Below are positions 1 through 7,959 of a stretch of DNA of 64,000 nt, piece by piece. A program made the translations under genes and the position numbers. Within the stretch, counting starts at the first letter, position 1, and each line of letters opens with the position of its first letter. A model generated the notes under the pieces. It had not been told where the DNA came from. It made no database searches and saw only the letters and a program-made list of their open reading frames with translations. The stretch is from CBDAPI01 sp965248635 (GTDB lineage: Bacteria; Acidobacteriota; UBA6911; RPQK01; CBDAPI01), in NCBI GenBank assembly GCA_965248635.1, contig OZ252114.1, positions 1,984,001-2,048,000 of the forward strand. Direction: 5' to 3'.

Positions 1-469
1 ACGAACCCACCCCGAAACGGCGTTTCAGCCCGGGGGAAGTTTGATCGATGATGTGGCTGTCGAGCCCGACGCCCGCCATCAGATGAAAGTAGTTTTGCCC
101 GCTCTTCCCCAGGCGGATCCGGGTTCGTCTACCACTGCGCAAGAGACGGAGAGCCCGGGCCGGGTCTCTGGGGATCGATAGTTCTCTGGCCAGAACGTTG
201 GCTGTTCCGGCTGGAAGAATAGCCACAGGAAGTTGACGGTCCAGGGCGGGTTTGACGATTTCGTGGATGGTCCCGTCTCCCCCGTAGACGATGATCAGGT
301 CCTGGTTCTCGAGATGGTCGCAGGAAAGAGTTCCCGGTACCGGACTCGAGCAGAGAGAGGTGACCTCGAGCCCCAGGGCGTGGATGGATTCAATCAGCTT
401 TTTCCGTCGCTTTGGCGAGAGCCGGACTCGACCCGAGCTGGGATTGTAAAAGAAAAGTGCATGCTTCAT
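1..469 (-). CDS. Diacylglycerol kinase family lipid kinase (C-terminus beyond window)
   Basis: Reading down from an ATG at 469, the protein starts MKHALFFYNPSSGR and carries the kinase-fold signature YGGDGTIHEIV followed by LPAGTANVLAREL, the nucleotide-binding loops of the YegS/BmrU/DagK family that phosphorylates diacylglycerol, sphingosine or related lipids at the membrane. The last readable part (HLMAGVGLDSHI) begins the second, beta-rich domain. About 156 codons are present where the family usually has about 300 residues, so the gene is cut by the window edge and is not shown to be broken. It lies 43 bases downstream of the M23 peptidase stop on the same strand, so co-transcription with coaD and the peptidase is plausible. 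The family is clear; the lipid substrate cannot be read from the sequence. Confidence 0.85.
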   Translation of the reverse strand, partial: MKHALFFYNPSSGRVRLSPKRRKKLIESIHALGLEVTSLCSSPVPGTLSCDHLENQDLIIVYGGDGTIHEIVKPALDRQLPVAILPAGTANVLARELSIPRDPARALRLLRSGRRTRIRLGKSGQNYFHLMAGVGLDSHIIDQTSPGLKRRFGVGS

Positions 470-512
470 TCGGACCTCTGCAGGGAGGTACTAGCAATTT
501 CGGTACCAGCTG

Positions 513-1790
513 CTACTCAGCCACAGCAGGCCCAGGGTCCACGAGAAGCGGGTCTAGCTGAAGCAAAAGGCCGTCACGAACTGCCGCAAATTCACTCCGA
601 TAGCGTTCTTCGAGAGGCTTGTCGGAGGGCCAGGCAATTCTGCCCCGCGGGTTGAGGTAGCGTCCTCGCCGGTCTTGCACCCGGTAGTCCAGGTGGGGTC
701 CTGTGGCCAGGCCGGTGGCGCCAACACGGCCGAGCACGTCTCCCTGGCCGACTTTCTGTCCCATTTTGACCAGGATCCTGGAAAGATGTGCATAGCCGGT
801 TCGATACCCGTTCCCATGGCGAAGCTGCACGAATTTCCCGAGTCCGCCCTTCCTTCCCGCAAAGGTGACGGATCCACTGGCCGAAGCCAGGACAGGAGTC
901 CCCTTAGGGGCGGCAAAATCGACACCCAGGTGAGGTCTACGACGCTTCAGGACCGGATGGAATCGGCTGTAACTAAATCCCGAGCTGATACGAGGGCTGA
1001 AGCGAAAAGGCACCTTCAGAAAGGCCTTCTTCACGGACTTCCCGTTCTGGTCATAGTACTTAACCTTTCCGCTTTCCGGCACAACGAAACGGAAGGCAAA
1101 AAAATCCTTGCCTCCCGTCGTGAACTGGACGGCGTGGATCTGTCCGTACTTCACGAGCTGACCGTCCCGATACTTCTTGTCAACGACCACCCGGAGCGCG
1201 TCGCCGAACTGGATCGTGGTGAAGTCCACATCCCACTGCAGAATCCAGGCCAGATCCATCACCAGCTGATCTTTCTCCCCCACTTCCAGGAGAGCTGCCC
1301 ACAGGGACTCCTCGATGCTGGCCTGGATCGTTTCGGTCTTGACCTCAAACTCGAATGCTCGTCGCGAGCTTTCGTAGTGTTCCCCATCCCATGCTGAGAG
1401 CAAGTACTCCTCGTCGCTGATCTGGTACCGGAAACTCTCCAGTCTGCCTCCCGGGCCGATCTTCATCGTGTAGTCGTTTCCGGCACGGACCCGGTTTAGG
1501 TTGTAAGCCTCCCGTGAATCCTCGATGAGCTGGTGGATCACCCGGGTAGTGAAATTCTGGCCAAGCAGGAGGTCCTGCATCGTATAGTTGCCGGGGAAGG
1601 TTCCCTTGATGATGTGGGAGGCTGGCTCCGGCAAATTGCTGTCAGGTCCGGCGGCTTGCGGGGAGGGCTGTTGGGCTCCCAAATCACTTGAATCGGGGGA
1701 ATCGGGGAGAAGTGTGAAGAGAGCCAGTGTGAGAAGGAGTCCGCCCGACGCCACTCCCCACGCTTTCATGGGGCTACGGTCAGTCGACAT
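513..1790 (-). CDS. M23 family metallopeptidase (LytM-type), membrane-anchored
   Basis: The 425-residue product starts MSTDRSPMKAW with a hydrophobic segment at about residues 11-26, so it is probably anchored in the inner membrane or secreted. A long middle region is followed by a C-terminal peptidase M23 domain: HLGVDFAAPKGTPV (first zinc-site motif, HxxxD), the turn GLGKFVQLRHGNGY, then TGPHLDYRV. In canonical LytM/NlpD enzymes the last motif is HLH; here the second histidine, a zinc ligand, is aspartate. Asp could still bind zinc, but loss of activity or an activator role is also possible. The expected role is murein hydrolysis or its regulation. A longer reading from further upstream would run deep into coaD; I chose the ATG at 1790, which overlaps the coaD stop by 11 bases and suggests translational coupling. 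Confidence 0.85.
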   Translation of the reverse strand: MSTDRSPMKAWGVASGGLLLTLALFTLLPDSPDSSDLGAQQPSPQAAGPDSNLPEPASHIIKGTFPGNYTMQDLLLGQNFTTRVIHQLIEDSREAYNLNRVRAGNDYTMKIGPGGRLESFRYQISDEEYLLSAWDGEHYESSRRAFEFEVKTETIQASIEESLWAALLEVGEKDQLVMDLAWILQWDVDFTTIQFGDALRVVVDKKYRDGQLVKYGQIHAVQFTTGGKDFFAFRFVVPESGKVKYYDQNGKSVKKAFLKVPFRFSPRISSGFSYSRFHPVLKRRRPHLGVDFAAPKGTPVLASASGSVTFAGRKGGLGKFVQLRHGNGYRTGYAHLSRILVKMGQKVGQGDVLGRVGATGLATGPHLDYRVQDRRGRYLNPRGRIAWPSDKPLEERYRSEFAAVRDGLLLQLDPLLVDPGPAVAE

Positions 1791-2286
1791 CTTGATTCTG
1801 GTTCTGGATCTTGGCCAGCAGCCGGGTCTCCACACTGCCCGGCACGAGTCCTCTCACGTCACCTCCCAGGAGGCACACTTCCTTTACGAGACTGGAGCTC
1901 AAGTAAGAGTACTCGAGGGCCGGCACCATGAATACAGTCTCGATATCCGACTTCAAACGACGGTTCATGAGTGCCATTTGAAACTCGTAGTCGTAGTCGG
2001 TCACGGCCCGGATCCCGCGCACCACAACCTTCGCGTTCTTGACGGTCGCAAAGTCGACAAGCAGACCATCGAAGGCCACAACATCAATATTCTGGCACGA
2101 GGCCGTGACCTCGTTGATCATCTCGATGCGTTCTTCCGGCGTGAACAGAGGCCTCTTGTCCACGTTCAACAGGACCGAGACGATGACCCGGTCAAAGAGC
2201 CTGGAGGCGCGCTGAATGATGTCCAGATGGCCTTTTGTGAGCGGGTCGAAGGAACCGGGATAGAGTGCAATCACCGAATCGGCCAT
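1780..2286 (-). CDS. coaD: Pantetheine-phosphate adenylyltransferase CoaD
   Basis: The 168-residue protein starts MADSVIALYPGSFDPLTKGH, the classic nucleotidyltransferase alpha/beta phosphodiesterase motif in which GxFDPxTxGH binds ATP. Later motifs are LVDFATVKNAKVVVRGIRAV and EYSYLSSSLVKEV (the ISSSxVR-type loop). CoaD transfers AMP from ATP to 4'-phosphopantetheine to make dephospho-CoA, the penultimate step of coenzyme A synthesis, in the cytoplasm. Length is normal for the family. The ATG at 2286 was preferred over an 18-codon upstream extension because the family begins right before the ALYPGSFDP strand. In many bacteria coaD sits next to rsmD; here rsmD is 5.7 kb away, beyond the sigma/CHAT operon and an insertion sequence. 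Confidence 0.95.
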   Translation of the reverse strand: MADSVIALYPGSFDPLTKGHLDIIQRASRLFDRVIVSVLLNVDKRPLFTPEERIEMINEVTASCQNIDVVAFDGLLVDFATVKNAKVVVRGIRAVTDYDYEFQMALMNRRLKSDIETVFMVPALEYSYLSSSLVKEVCLLGGDVRGLVPGSVETRLLAKIQNQNQDVD

Positions 2287-2371
2287 AAGAGTCTCCAATA
2301 TCTCTCGAAACATCTTAAGAACAAGCGGTGTACCATTCAAGTCGAGATGCCTACGCGACTCGAAAAGCGGC

Positions 2372-2400
2372 TTGACGTGGGCGGGCGCCGCTCTTATAGT
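2372..2400 (+). promoter_or_regulatory. Sigma70-type promoter for the sigma/anti-sigma/CHAT operon
   Basis: TTGACG at 2372-2377, a 17-base spacer, and TATAGT at 2395-2400 make a near-consensus housekeeping promoter pointing into the sigma-factor gene, with a predicted start near 2407. Its position means that the longest possible reading frame of the sigma gene (from 2372) cannot be translated from this transcript, which supports a downstream start. Confidence 0.6.
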
Positions 2401-2452
2401 GGGATTGGTCTTTCGCTTCCCCCTGTTTTCCCATCCATGGCCGCTTCAATCA

Positions 2453-3016
2453 TTGCTGGAAAGAGTGTGGCGGACCTACCGGCACGTGTTTCGGGCGGTA
2501 GCCTCGAGCATTCTGGCGGATAAATCCCTGGTGGACGACGCGCTCCAGGAAGCCTTCGCCAAGGTCTTGCGCGCCGAAAAGACTTTTGCCTCGGACGTAC
2601 AGGCATTCCACTTCGTTCGCAGGGCTGTCTATAACGCAGCGGTGGATGAATTCCGCCGGGTGACGCGCCGAAACCGGCGCTTTCCCTCCTACGATGATCC
2701 ACGGGTTCGCGAGAACTCCCAGCCGGTCGATTCTGAGAACCCGCTCTTCCTCCTCGTGCACGAGGAAGAGACCCGGCGCCACAGGACCCTGCTCCGTGAA
2801 CTGAGGGCCGGGCTGAGACATCTGACCCGGGACCAGCGCGAAGCGATTCAGCTCATGTTCGGACCCAATGATCGCCCCATCAAGAAGACCTGTGCCCTCC
2901 GGGGAGTCCCCTATTCCACCGTTCGCAGCCGGATGCTTGCCGGAATCGATGTTCTGCGCCGGCATTTGCTCGATCGGGGAATCCTGGAAGCAAAGGACAA
3001 AGGAGTCGACCCATGA
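2453..3016 (+). CDS. ECF-type RNA polymerase sigma factor
   Basis: The product has a sigma70 region-2-like stretch (LLERVWRTYRHVF then LVDDALQEAFAKV, matching the DDxxQE(A/V)F signature) and a C-terminal region 4 with LTRDQREAIQLMF and a helix-turn-helix (TCALRGVPYSTVRSRML). It is therefore an extracytoplasmic-function sigma factor of about 187 residues that would direct RNA polymerase to its own regulon. The frame is open back to 2372, but a promoter occupies 2372-2400, so I place the start at a TTG at 2453; TTG at 2405 or GTG at 2465 are alternatives. The stop overlaps the next ATG by four bases. The partner anti-sigma gene and the TPR-CHAT protease follow directly, which suggests a signal-controlled switch. 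Family assignment is firm; the start codon is not. Confidence 0.85.
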   Translation: MLERVWRTYRHVFRAVASSILADKSLVDDALQEAFAKVLRAEKTFASDVQAFHFVRRAVYNAAVDEFRRVTRRNRRFPSYDDPRVRENSQPVDSENPLFLLVHEEETRRHRTLLRELRAGLRHLTRDQREAIQLMFGPNDRPIKKTCALRGVPYSTVRSRMLAGIDVLRRHLLDRGILEAKDKGVDP

Positions 3017-3672
3017 ACTGCGACCAGTATCCACTGTTCCGTTTCGAGCGAGGTGAGCTCAGTTTAGGCGGCGCGAGTCGGACAGCTGCGCATGTGGCCC
3101 GCTGCAGCACCTGCCAACAACGTCTGCAGGTCATCGTGGCCCTGCAGCAGCACCATCGGAACAGGGAGCGCCGCTGGCGCCGACCTCAATGGCTGCTGGT
3201 AGCGGCCGGACTCACCCTGGTAGTGGCGACGGTGGCCGTGCAGAAAGGACTGCTCCGGGAGGGTCCCCCCGATTCCTCTGTCCTCGCCGTAGAGTTACCC
3301 TACCCCCTGGTTCTCCTGCACAACCGTTCCGAAGTCGACGCCGATCGACGGGTCGCCTACCAGGAGTATGTGAAAGGGGATTATGCCCGTGCTGAGCTTC
3401 TGTTGCGGGAATCGACGCTGGTGATCGATCTCTTTCTTCGGGGTGTCAGTCTGTACATGCTGGGGCGGGAAGAGGAAGCCTTCACTCTATTGCACGGGGT
3501 GCCCCTCGAAAGTGTCTGGAGCGAGCCTGCCCGCTGGTATGAGGCCAACTCGCTGATCCGGTTGGGCAAGTGGGAGGCGGCCCGCGGGCTTCTCTCGAAA
3601 CTATCAGCTGACAATGGAGAGTATGCGGGCCGGGCTACCCTTCTCGTACAGCGACTGGGAGACGGTTCATGA
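3013..3672 (+). CDS. Putative zinc-finger anti-sigma factor with TPR-like periplasmic part
   Basis: The 219-residue protein starts MNCDQYPLFRFERGEL and contains H27-x3-C31-x2-C34 (HVARCSTC), the zinc-binding core of ZAS-type anti-sigma factors. Residues about 59-76 (WLLVAAGLTLVVATVAV) form one membrane helix. The C-terminal half, presumably outside the cytoplasm, looks like degenerate tetratricopeptide repeats (GDYARAELLLRES, GREEEAFTLLHGV, GKWEAARGLLSKL). The ATG overlaps the sigma stop (ATGA), and its own stop overlaps the next ATG in the same way, so the three genes form one operon. The inferred role is to hold the sigma factor at the membrane until a signal, possibly proteolysis by the neighbouring CHAT protein, releases it. 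The topology and release mechanism are inference. Confidence 0.75.
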   Translation: MNCDQYPLFRFERGELSLGGASRTAAHVARCSTCQQRLQVIVALQQHHRNRERRWRRPQWLLVAAGLTLVVATVAVQKGLLREGPPDSSVLAVELPYPLVLLHNRSEVDADRRVAYQEYVKGDYARAELLLRESTLVIDLFLRGVSLYMLGREEEAFTLLHGVPLESVWSEPARWYEANSLIRLGKWEAARGLLSKLSADNGEYAGRATLLVQRLGDGS

Positions 3673-6131
3673 GTGGCTTCCCCGGCCGTTTTTTGGTCGG
3701 CATCCAGCTTCTGCTGTGGGGTGGGGTTGTGCTGCCTTCCGACCTTTCTCCGCTAGAACTGCACGGCCGCTTCCGTGACCTGGTCAACCAGGGGAAACCC
3801 ACAAGGCACCTGGCTCTCCAGTGGAGCCGATCCAGCGGCGACCGGTCTTTCGATGCTTTTCTGGAGGATTCTCCACGAATCAGGCGGGCGATGGAACTGG
3901 AGCAGAGAGCCCTTTCCAGTTGGGACCAGGGGAAGCATGCCCAGGCGATAGACATCTATCGTCGAGCCGCCAGGCTCCTTGTGCGTGAAAAGGCATTCAG
4001 CGAGGCCGCCTTCTGCTACTACTTCATTGGCGAACTGCTGGTCGAGGAGGAAAGGGTGGAACTCGGCTCTCAGCACTTGAGAATGGCACTGGTTCTGGCA
4101 GGCCCGAGGCCTCGCCCCTTTCTGGCGGGCCTCGCTTTTCAGGGTCTTTCCAGCAATTTCTGGCTCAGGGGCGATCTTGACTTGAGCATTCGTGCTTTTG
4201 GGGACGCCCAGGCTTGCTGGGAACGGATTCAATTCTCACATGGTCAGATCGCGATACTCCACAACCTGGCTCTTCTCTATCAGGAACTGGGTTTTCCGTC
4301 AAAAGCAAAAGAGTATTACGAAAGAGCGCTTGAACGACTGAAGACACCTCCCACTTTGCCTGAAATCTCCTTCCAGATTCTTGCCAACTTCACCTGGTTT
4401 CTAGTCAGCTCAGGGGACAGAGAGCGTGCCCTGCAAACCCTCGAGATGGCCCGTATCCAAAGCGGCGCAGATCCGTTCGAGCTCCTGATGCTCGAGCACA
4501 GAGTAACTCCCGATCAGAACACAGCAGAGGCTCTGGCGGGAGCCGCCGCACCCTCGACCCGAGGCGCAATCCGCCGCAATCTGCAACTGGCCAAAGAGAC
4601 TCCGGAAGGGCCGGCCACCCGGGAGCTCCTGGTCGAAGCTCTGAAATTGGCCGAACAAGTACAAAGCCGTTTCCTCCGCCACAAGGCGGAAATCGAATTT
4701 GGGCAGTGGCTGGAGCGAAGGGGAGGTGATGAGCTGGCGGAGGATCTGTACAGCCGAGCCCTGGCCGACGCAGAGGTCCCAACCGGTGACCTGCTTTTTC
4801 CGTTCTCCAGGATCGCCGACCCGGCGGTCGACGGCCTGGTCAGAATCCTGATTGAACGGGGTCGCTGGCAAGAGGCTCGAAAAGTGATCCGCGGCCAGCT
4901 CAGAGGCCGGCTGGAGAAGACATTGAGACCTCTTTCCAGAATGGAGGACTCGCCGGGGAGCAGCGACGAAGTGAGCCTGCTGGTCGAAGCAGCAGCTCAA
5001 CCGGCCGCATGGGGCCGCCGGCCAAACACTCCCTCTTCTGAAGAATGGGGAGAACATCTCCCCGCCGACACAGTGGTGATCGAACTCTGGCCCGATGGGA
5101 ACAGCGTCTACGCCTGGCTGTGGGGCCCTGGCCGGGTCGAGGAGCACCTGAGTCTAAGTTTGAGCCAGGACGTGTCCTCTCTGATTGAGCGGATCGTAAG
5201 TCCGCTTTACACAACCGGGCAGAGCCTCTCTCCCCCTCCTCCGGTGAGCGCGATTCGTCGACTCTCACAAGAGCTCATCGGTCCTCTGGAATCCCATCTC
5301 CAGAACTCGAGGTTATTGTTCATTCCTCACAAAGAACTCCAGTTGCTTCCTTTTGAGATGCTCCTCAACCAGGAGGGAAAGTTACTGCTAGATGAGTTTT
5401 TCATCAGTTATCTTCCGCCCACCGCCACTCCGGGACCGGTCGCCGCCGGACCTCCGCTGGCCATCCTTCCGGCTCTGGGCGCGGGGCACGGCATGATGCA
5501 TCGGGAGAGGTTTCTTTTTGGTGTCCTCTTTGGCGATCGAAACACCTCTGGTCAGATCGAAACCCTGAAGGACAGGGAATCGGACTGGATCCATGTGTCG
5601 AGCCATCTTTCTTTCGATCACGATCTCTGGTACAGGTCAAGACTGGGTGGAGAAGGTCCGGGAATAGATTTGTGGCGGTTCTTGCGCACCCGATTTCGCA
5701 GCAGGCTCCTCTCGCTCAGCACCTGCGACGCCGGCAACTCTCACGCGTGGCCGACTCCTTTCTGGGTGGGGATTGCCGGTCTCTTGCTGGAGAGGAACAC
5801 TTCGTCGGTGGTGCTGAACCGCTGGAAGCTGGACGAGGCGTCGGTGGAGATTTATCTGGGGTTCGCTCAACGGGTGTGGCAGGGGGCCAGCCTCGATGTG
5901 GCTTTGACGGAGGCCCGCCGCCAGTTTAGAAGAGAGGTTCGGAAGCGGGGACAGGTCCGGCTCGAGTTGGGGCACCCCTTCTTCTGGGCTGGAATCAGCT
6001 ATATCGGAAGGCCCGGAATTGTGCTCTACCCGAGGCGGGAGCCGATTGGGTGGATCGTCCTGCTGGTGCCGCTTGTGATTCCGGTTTTCACTCTGACCAG
6101 GTGCCTGATCAAAGGCCGGACTCGAGCCTAG
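3669..6131 (+). CDS. TPR-CHAT caspase-like protease, C-terminal membrane helix
   Basis: This 820-residue protein has TPR-type helical repeats over about residues 65-240 (for example GKHAQAIDIYRRAARL and GFPSKAKEYYERALERL), further helical repeats to about 430, then a CHAT (caspase HetF-associated with TPRs) domain at about 470-780. The likely catalytic pair is His646 (IHVSSHLSFD) and Cys686 (LSLSTCDAG), matching the HG and SxCxxG motifs of CHAT and separase-like proteases. A hydrophobic helix near the C-terminus (WIVLLVPLVIPVFTL) suggests a membrane tail. Its ATG overlaps the anti-sigma stop by four bases. TPR-CHAT proteins in type III-E CRISPR loci cleave an inhibitor that controls a sigma factor; the arrangement here suggests a similar protease-to-sigma relay, but no substrate is proven. 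Downstream lies IS1380 copy A. Confidence 0.85.
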   Translation: MSGFPGRFLVGIQLLLWGGVVLPSDLSPLELHGRFRDLVNQGKPTRHLALQWSRSSGDRSFDAFLEDSPRIRRAMELEQRALSSWDQGKHAQAIDIYRRAARLLVREKAFSEAAFCYYFIGELLVEEERVELGSQHLRMALVLAGPRPRPFLAGLAFQGLSSNFWLRGDLDLSIRAFGDAQACWERIQFSHGQIAILHNLALLYQELGFPSKAKEYYERALERLKTPPTLPEISFQILANFTWFLVSSGDRERALQTLEMARIQSGADPFELLMLEHRVTPDQNTAEALAGAAAPSTRGAIRRNLQLAKETPEGPATRELLVEALKLAEQVQSRFLRHKAEIEFGQWLERRGGDELAEDLYSRALADAEVPTGDLLFPFSRIADPAVDGLVRILIERGRWQEARKVIRGQLRGRLEKTLRPLSRMEDSPGSSDEVSLLVEAAAQPAAWGRRPNTPSSEEWGEHLPADTVVIELWPDGNSVYAWLWGPGRVEEHLSLSLSQDVSSLIERIVSPLYTTGQSLSPPPPVSAIRRLSQELIGPLESHLQNSRLLFIPHKELQLLPFEMLLNQEGKLLLDEFFISYLPPTATPGPVAAGPPLAILPALGAGHGMMHRERFLFGVLFGDRNTSGQIETLKDRESDWIHVSSHLSFDHDLWYRSRLGGEGPGIDLWRFLRTRFRSRLLSLSTCDAGNSHAWPTPFWVGIAGLLLERNTSSVVLNRWKLDEASVEIYLGFAQRVWQGASLDVALTEARRQFRREVRKRGQVRLELGHPFFWAGISYIGRPGIVLYPRREPIGWIVLLVPLVIPVFTLTRCLIKGRTRA

Positions 6132-6361
6132 GAACCACCGCCAGGCGTCGTCTTCCCCCTAGCCCGGATTATGCAAGAACCGTAGTCCGGTGTTGAAAAA
6201 CGACTCGAGAAGTGGCCCAACTCGGAAGCGGGCAGGTGTGACAGGCGGATTTGCGAAGAATATGGGTTGGCGAGGCGTTTGAGTGGTTTGGGGAGTGAAT
6301 TTCAGACAGATCTGGGCCTGGATGAGTGTCGGAAGCGGTTTTCCGGGGGAGCTGGGAAAAG

Positions 6362-7699
6362 CTAACTGGAGTTCAGGCGACTCAAGACGAGGTGGAAGAG
6401 GGGTTGTTCGGGGAAGGCTGAGGAAAGATGGACCCAGATGCGTCGAGTGGTTTGTCGGATCCGGGCCCCAATCTTGAGGACCCGACGACGTAAGGTTTCG
6501 ATTTCGAGCTTGTGCCAGGGGGTTCCGTGCAGATAGTCGCGCAGGCGCACGAACATCTGGTAAGCCAGTGCATGCAGGAGGAGTCGAAACTGATTGGCCA
6601 GGAATCGATGACAGCTGAGTCGGTCCATGCTCAGATGATTCTTGAAGGCCTTGATGAAGTTCTCGGTCTGCCCTCGGTTTGTGTAGTGGTCATAAAGTGA
6701 TTGGGAGCAGAGATCGTCCCGGTTGGTGACTACAAAGCGACGGTTGATCCCACGCTGATCGACCTCCACTTTGACAATGACGCGACGGGATCGATCCCAG
6801 CTGTGGGCTCGATAAAGAAACTCGTCAAACTGACGCTGTTTTTCCTCCAGCTCAACGAACCTCAGCCGAGTCGAATCCAGCAGCGGCTCGACCACTCGCT
6901 GCAGGCGAGGGTTTCGACTTAACCCAATGACATATTGGAGTTTATTCTCTTCACCTTCACAGAACTCGTAGAGCCGAGGCGTGGCAAAGCCGCTGTCGGC
7001 CCGAATCTCAATCTCGACATCCGTCCCCACTCCTTGTCGGATGGCCTCCACGACGCGCTTCAAAACGGGCACGATGTGAGAGGCAGCCCCCTTGTTGCCA
7101 GGTCTCAACATGGCACACACCAGGTCTCCCGTGGCGGCATCGAAGATCAGCAAAGGATGCAGAATGTGGTTTCGGTAATACCCGTGGTAGAAGGAGAACT
7201 CCTGTTGGCCGTGAGTGTGGTCATCGGTACTGTCCAGATCCAGGATGATCTTGCTGGGGCGTCTCTTCTTCAGGGAGCGCACATAACGGCCTAGCAGCCA
7301 CCGGCTCAGACGCATCAGATCCTTCTTGGTGACGGAGTTCTCCAAACGGGAGAAAGTCGGCTGGGTGGCCAAGTCGGGATCGCTCTCGGGCAACTGATCA
7401 CAGACTGTCTTGAGCATCGGATCCGAGCGCAGCGTATCGGCGTCGTTACAGTCTTCGTAGCCGGCCACGATCTGCAAGACTCGTTGTCGGATCAACTTCA
7501 ACAGGTCATGACGAATGTAGCGTTGGTCTCGACTTTCCGAAATACAGGAACTGAAGCCCTCGCACAATCGATGTTGACGATCCAGCGATCCAAACAACAA
7601 CCATCCTGCGTCGGAAGTGAGGCTCCCCCCATCAAAACGAGCCGTGATGTTTCTGTGGCTATGAAATGGCAGGGTATTCTGGCAGACTGTTTTTGACAT
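6362..7699 (-). CDS. IS1380-family DDE transposase (copy A)
   Basis: The 445-residue protein starts MSKTVCQNTLPFHSHRN and shows the family hallmarks: FDGGSLTSDAGWLLF near the N-terminus, the conserved AGYEDCNDADTLRSDP segment, LDLDSTDDHTHG carrying the first catalytic Asp, RADSGFATPRLYEF carrying the second, and a C-terminal TENFIKAFKNHLSMDRLSC with the catalytic Glu. It would cut and paste the element by recognising the CTAGCCCGG-type ends. The reading frame is intact, and its translation is identical to the copy at 41570-42907, so the element is probably still active or recently moved. An upstream hairpin overlaps its ribosome binding site. Confidence 0.92.
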   Translation of the reverse strand: MSKTVCQNTLPFHSHRNITARFDGGSLTSDAGWLLFGSLDRQHRLCEGFSSCISESRDQRYIRHDLLKLIRQRVLQIVAGYEDCNDADTLRSDPMLKTVCDQLPESDPDLATQPTFSRLENSVTKKDLMRLSRWLLGRYVRSLKKRRPSKIILDLDSTDDHTHGQQEFSFYHGYYRNHILHPLLIFDAATGDLVCAMLRPGNKGAASHIVPVLKRVVEAIRQGVGTDVEIEIRADSGFATPRLYEFCEGEENKLQYVIGLSRNPRLQRVVEPLLDSTRLRFVELEEKQRQFDEFLYRAHSWDRSRRVIVKVEVDQRGINRRFVVTNRDDLCSQSLYDHYTNRGQTENFIKAFKNHLSMDRLSCHRFLANQFRLLLHALAYQMFVRLRDYLHGTPWHKLEIETLRRRVLKIGARIRQTTRRIWVHLSSAFPEQPLFHLVLSRLNSS

Positions 7700-7700
7700 T

Positions 7701-7761
7701 GCCGTAGCTCCTGTTTAGGGTCTTTGTTTCTCTAAACCCTTTTATATCAGAGAGCTACGGC
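7701..7761 (-). promoter_or_regulatory. Leader hairpin covering the transposase ribosome binding site (copy A)
   Basis: GCCGTAGCTC (7701-7710) and GAGCTACGGC (7752-7761) are perfect 10-base complements. On the transposase strand the 3' arm ends one base before the ATG and includes part of the AGGAG Shine-Dalgarno. A transcript reading in from outside would fold and mask the ribosome site, whereas one starting inside the loop (a TATAAAA-like element lies there) would not. This is a known type of protection for insertion sequences; its function here is inferred. Confidence 0.55.
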
Positions 7762-7833
7762 CTTTTTTCTGGGCCCAAATCTCACTTGAATTTAGATCTC
7801 CTGCATAATCCGGGCTAGCAAGGAGACCTCCGC

Positions 7834-7911
7834 CCTGAAACGTGGGAGGGCCTCGGGGAGGCGGACGTTTAAATTCCCGGACGCAGCCCCGAGGCCCTCC
7901 CACGTTTCAGG
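7834..7911. repeat. Palindromic repeat element, copy 1
   Basis: Two perfect 25-base arms (7834-7858 and 7887-7911) flank a 28-base loop containing GACGTTTAAATTCCCG. A related element lies at 10866-10938 with a near-identical loop on the opposite strand and arms that differ by at least one compensatory change. It lies between the IS1380 copy and rsmD. It could act as a bidirectional terminator or be a small non-autonomous repeat (REP/MITE-like). Confidence 0.7.
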
Positions 7912-7959
7912 TCAGGCCCCGCGGGGTCTTCCTGACCCGGCGATCGGACCACGGTCCTC

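Larger units (their letters stand above)
6159..7818 (-). mobile_element. IS1380-family insertion sequence, copy A
   Basis: Inverted ends CTAGCCCGGATTATGCA (6159-6175) and its exact complement (7802-7818) bound a 1.66-kb element with one transposase on the minus strand. The outermost CTAG on each side may be part of the terminal repeat or a 4-bp target duplication; because it is palindromic the two cannot be told apart here. A second copy lies at 41451-43109 in the opposite orientation. The transposase proteins are identical, whereas the roughly 200 bases downstream of the gene differ clearly between copies. Confidence 0.9.

Noticed and set aside
2372..2452. Upstream start of the sigma factor at 2372
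   Set aside because: The positions form a good promoter, so the start of translation must lie downstream.
1588..2523. Long plus-strand frame opposite the M23 peptidase and coaD
   Set aside because: It is antisense to two well-recognised genes and its translation has no protein-like features.
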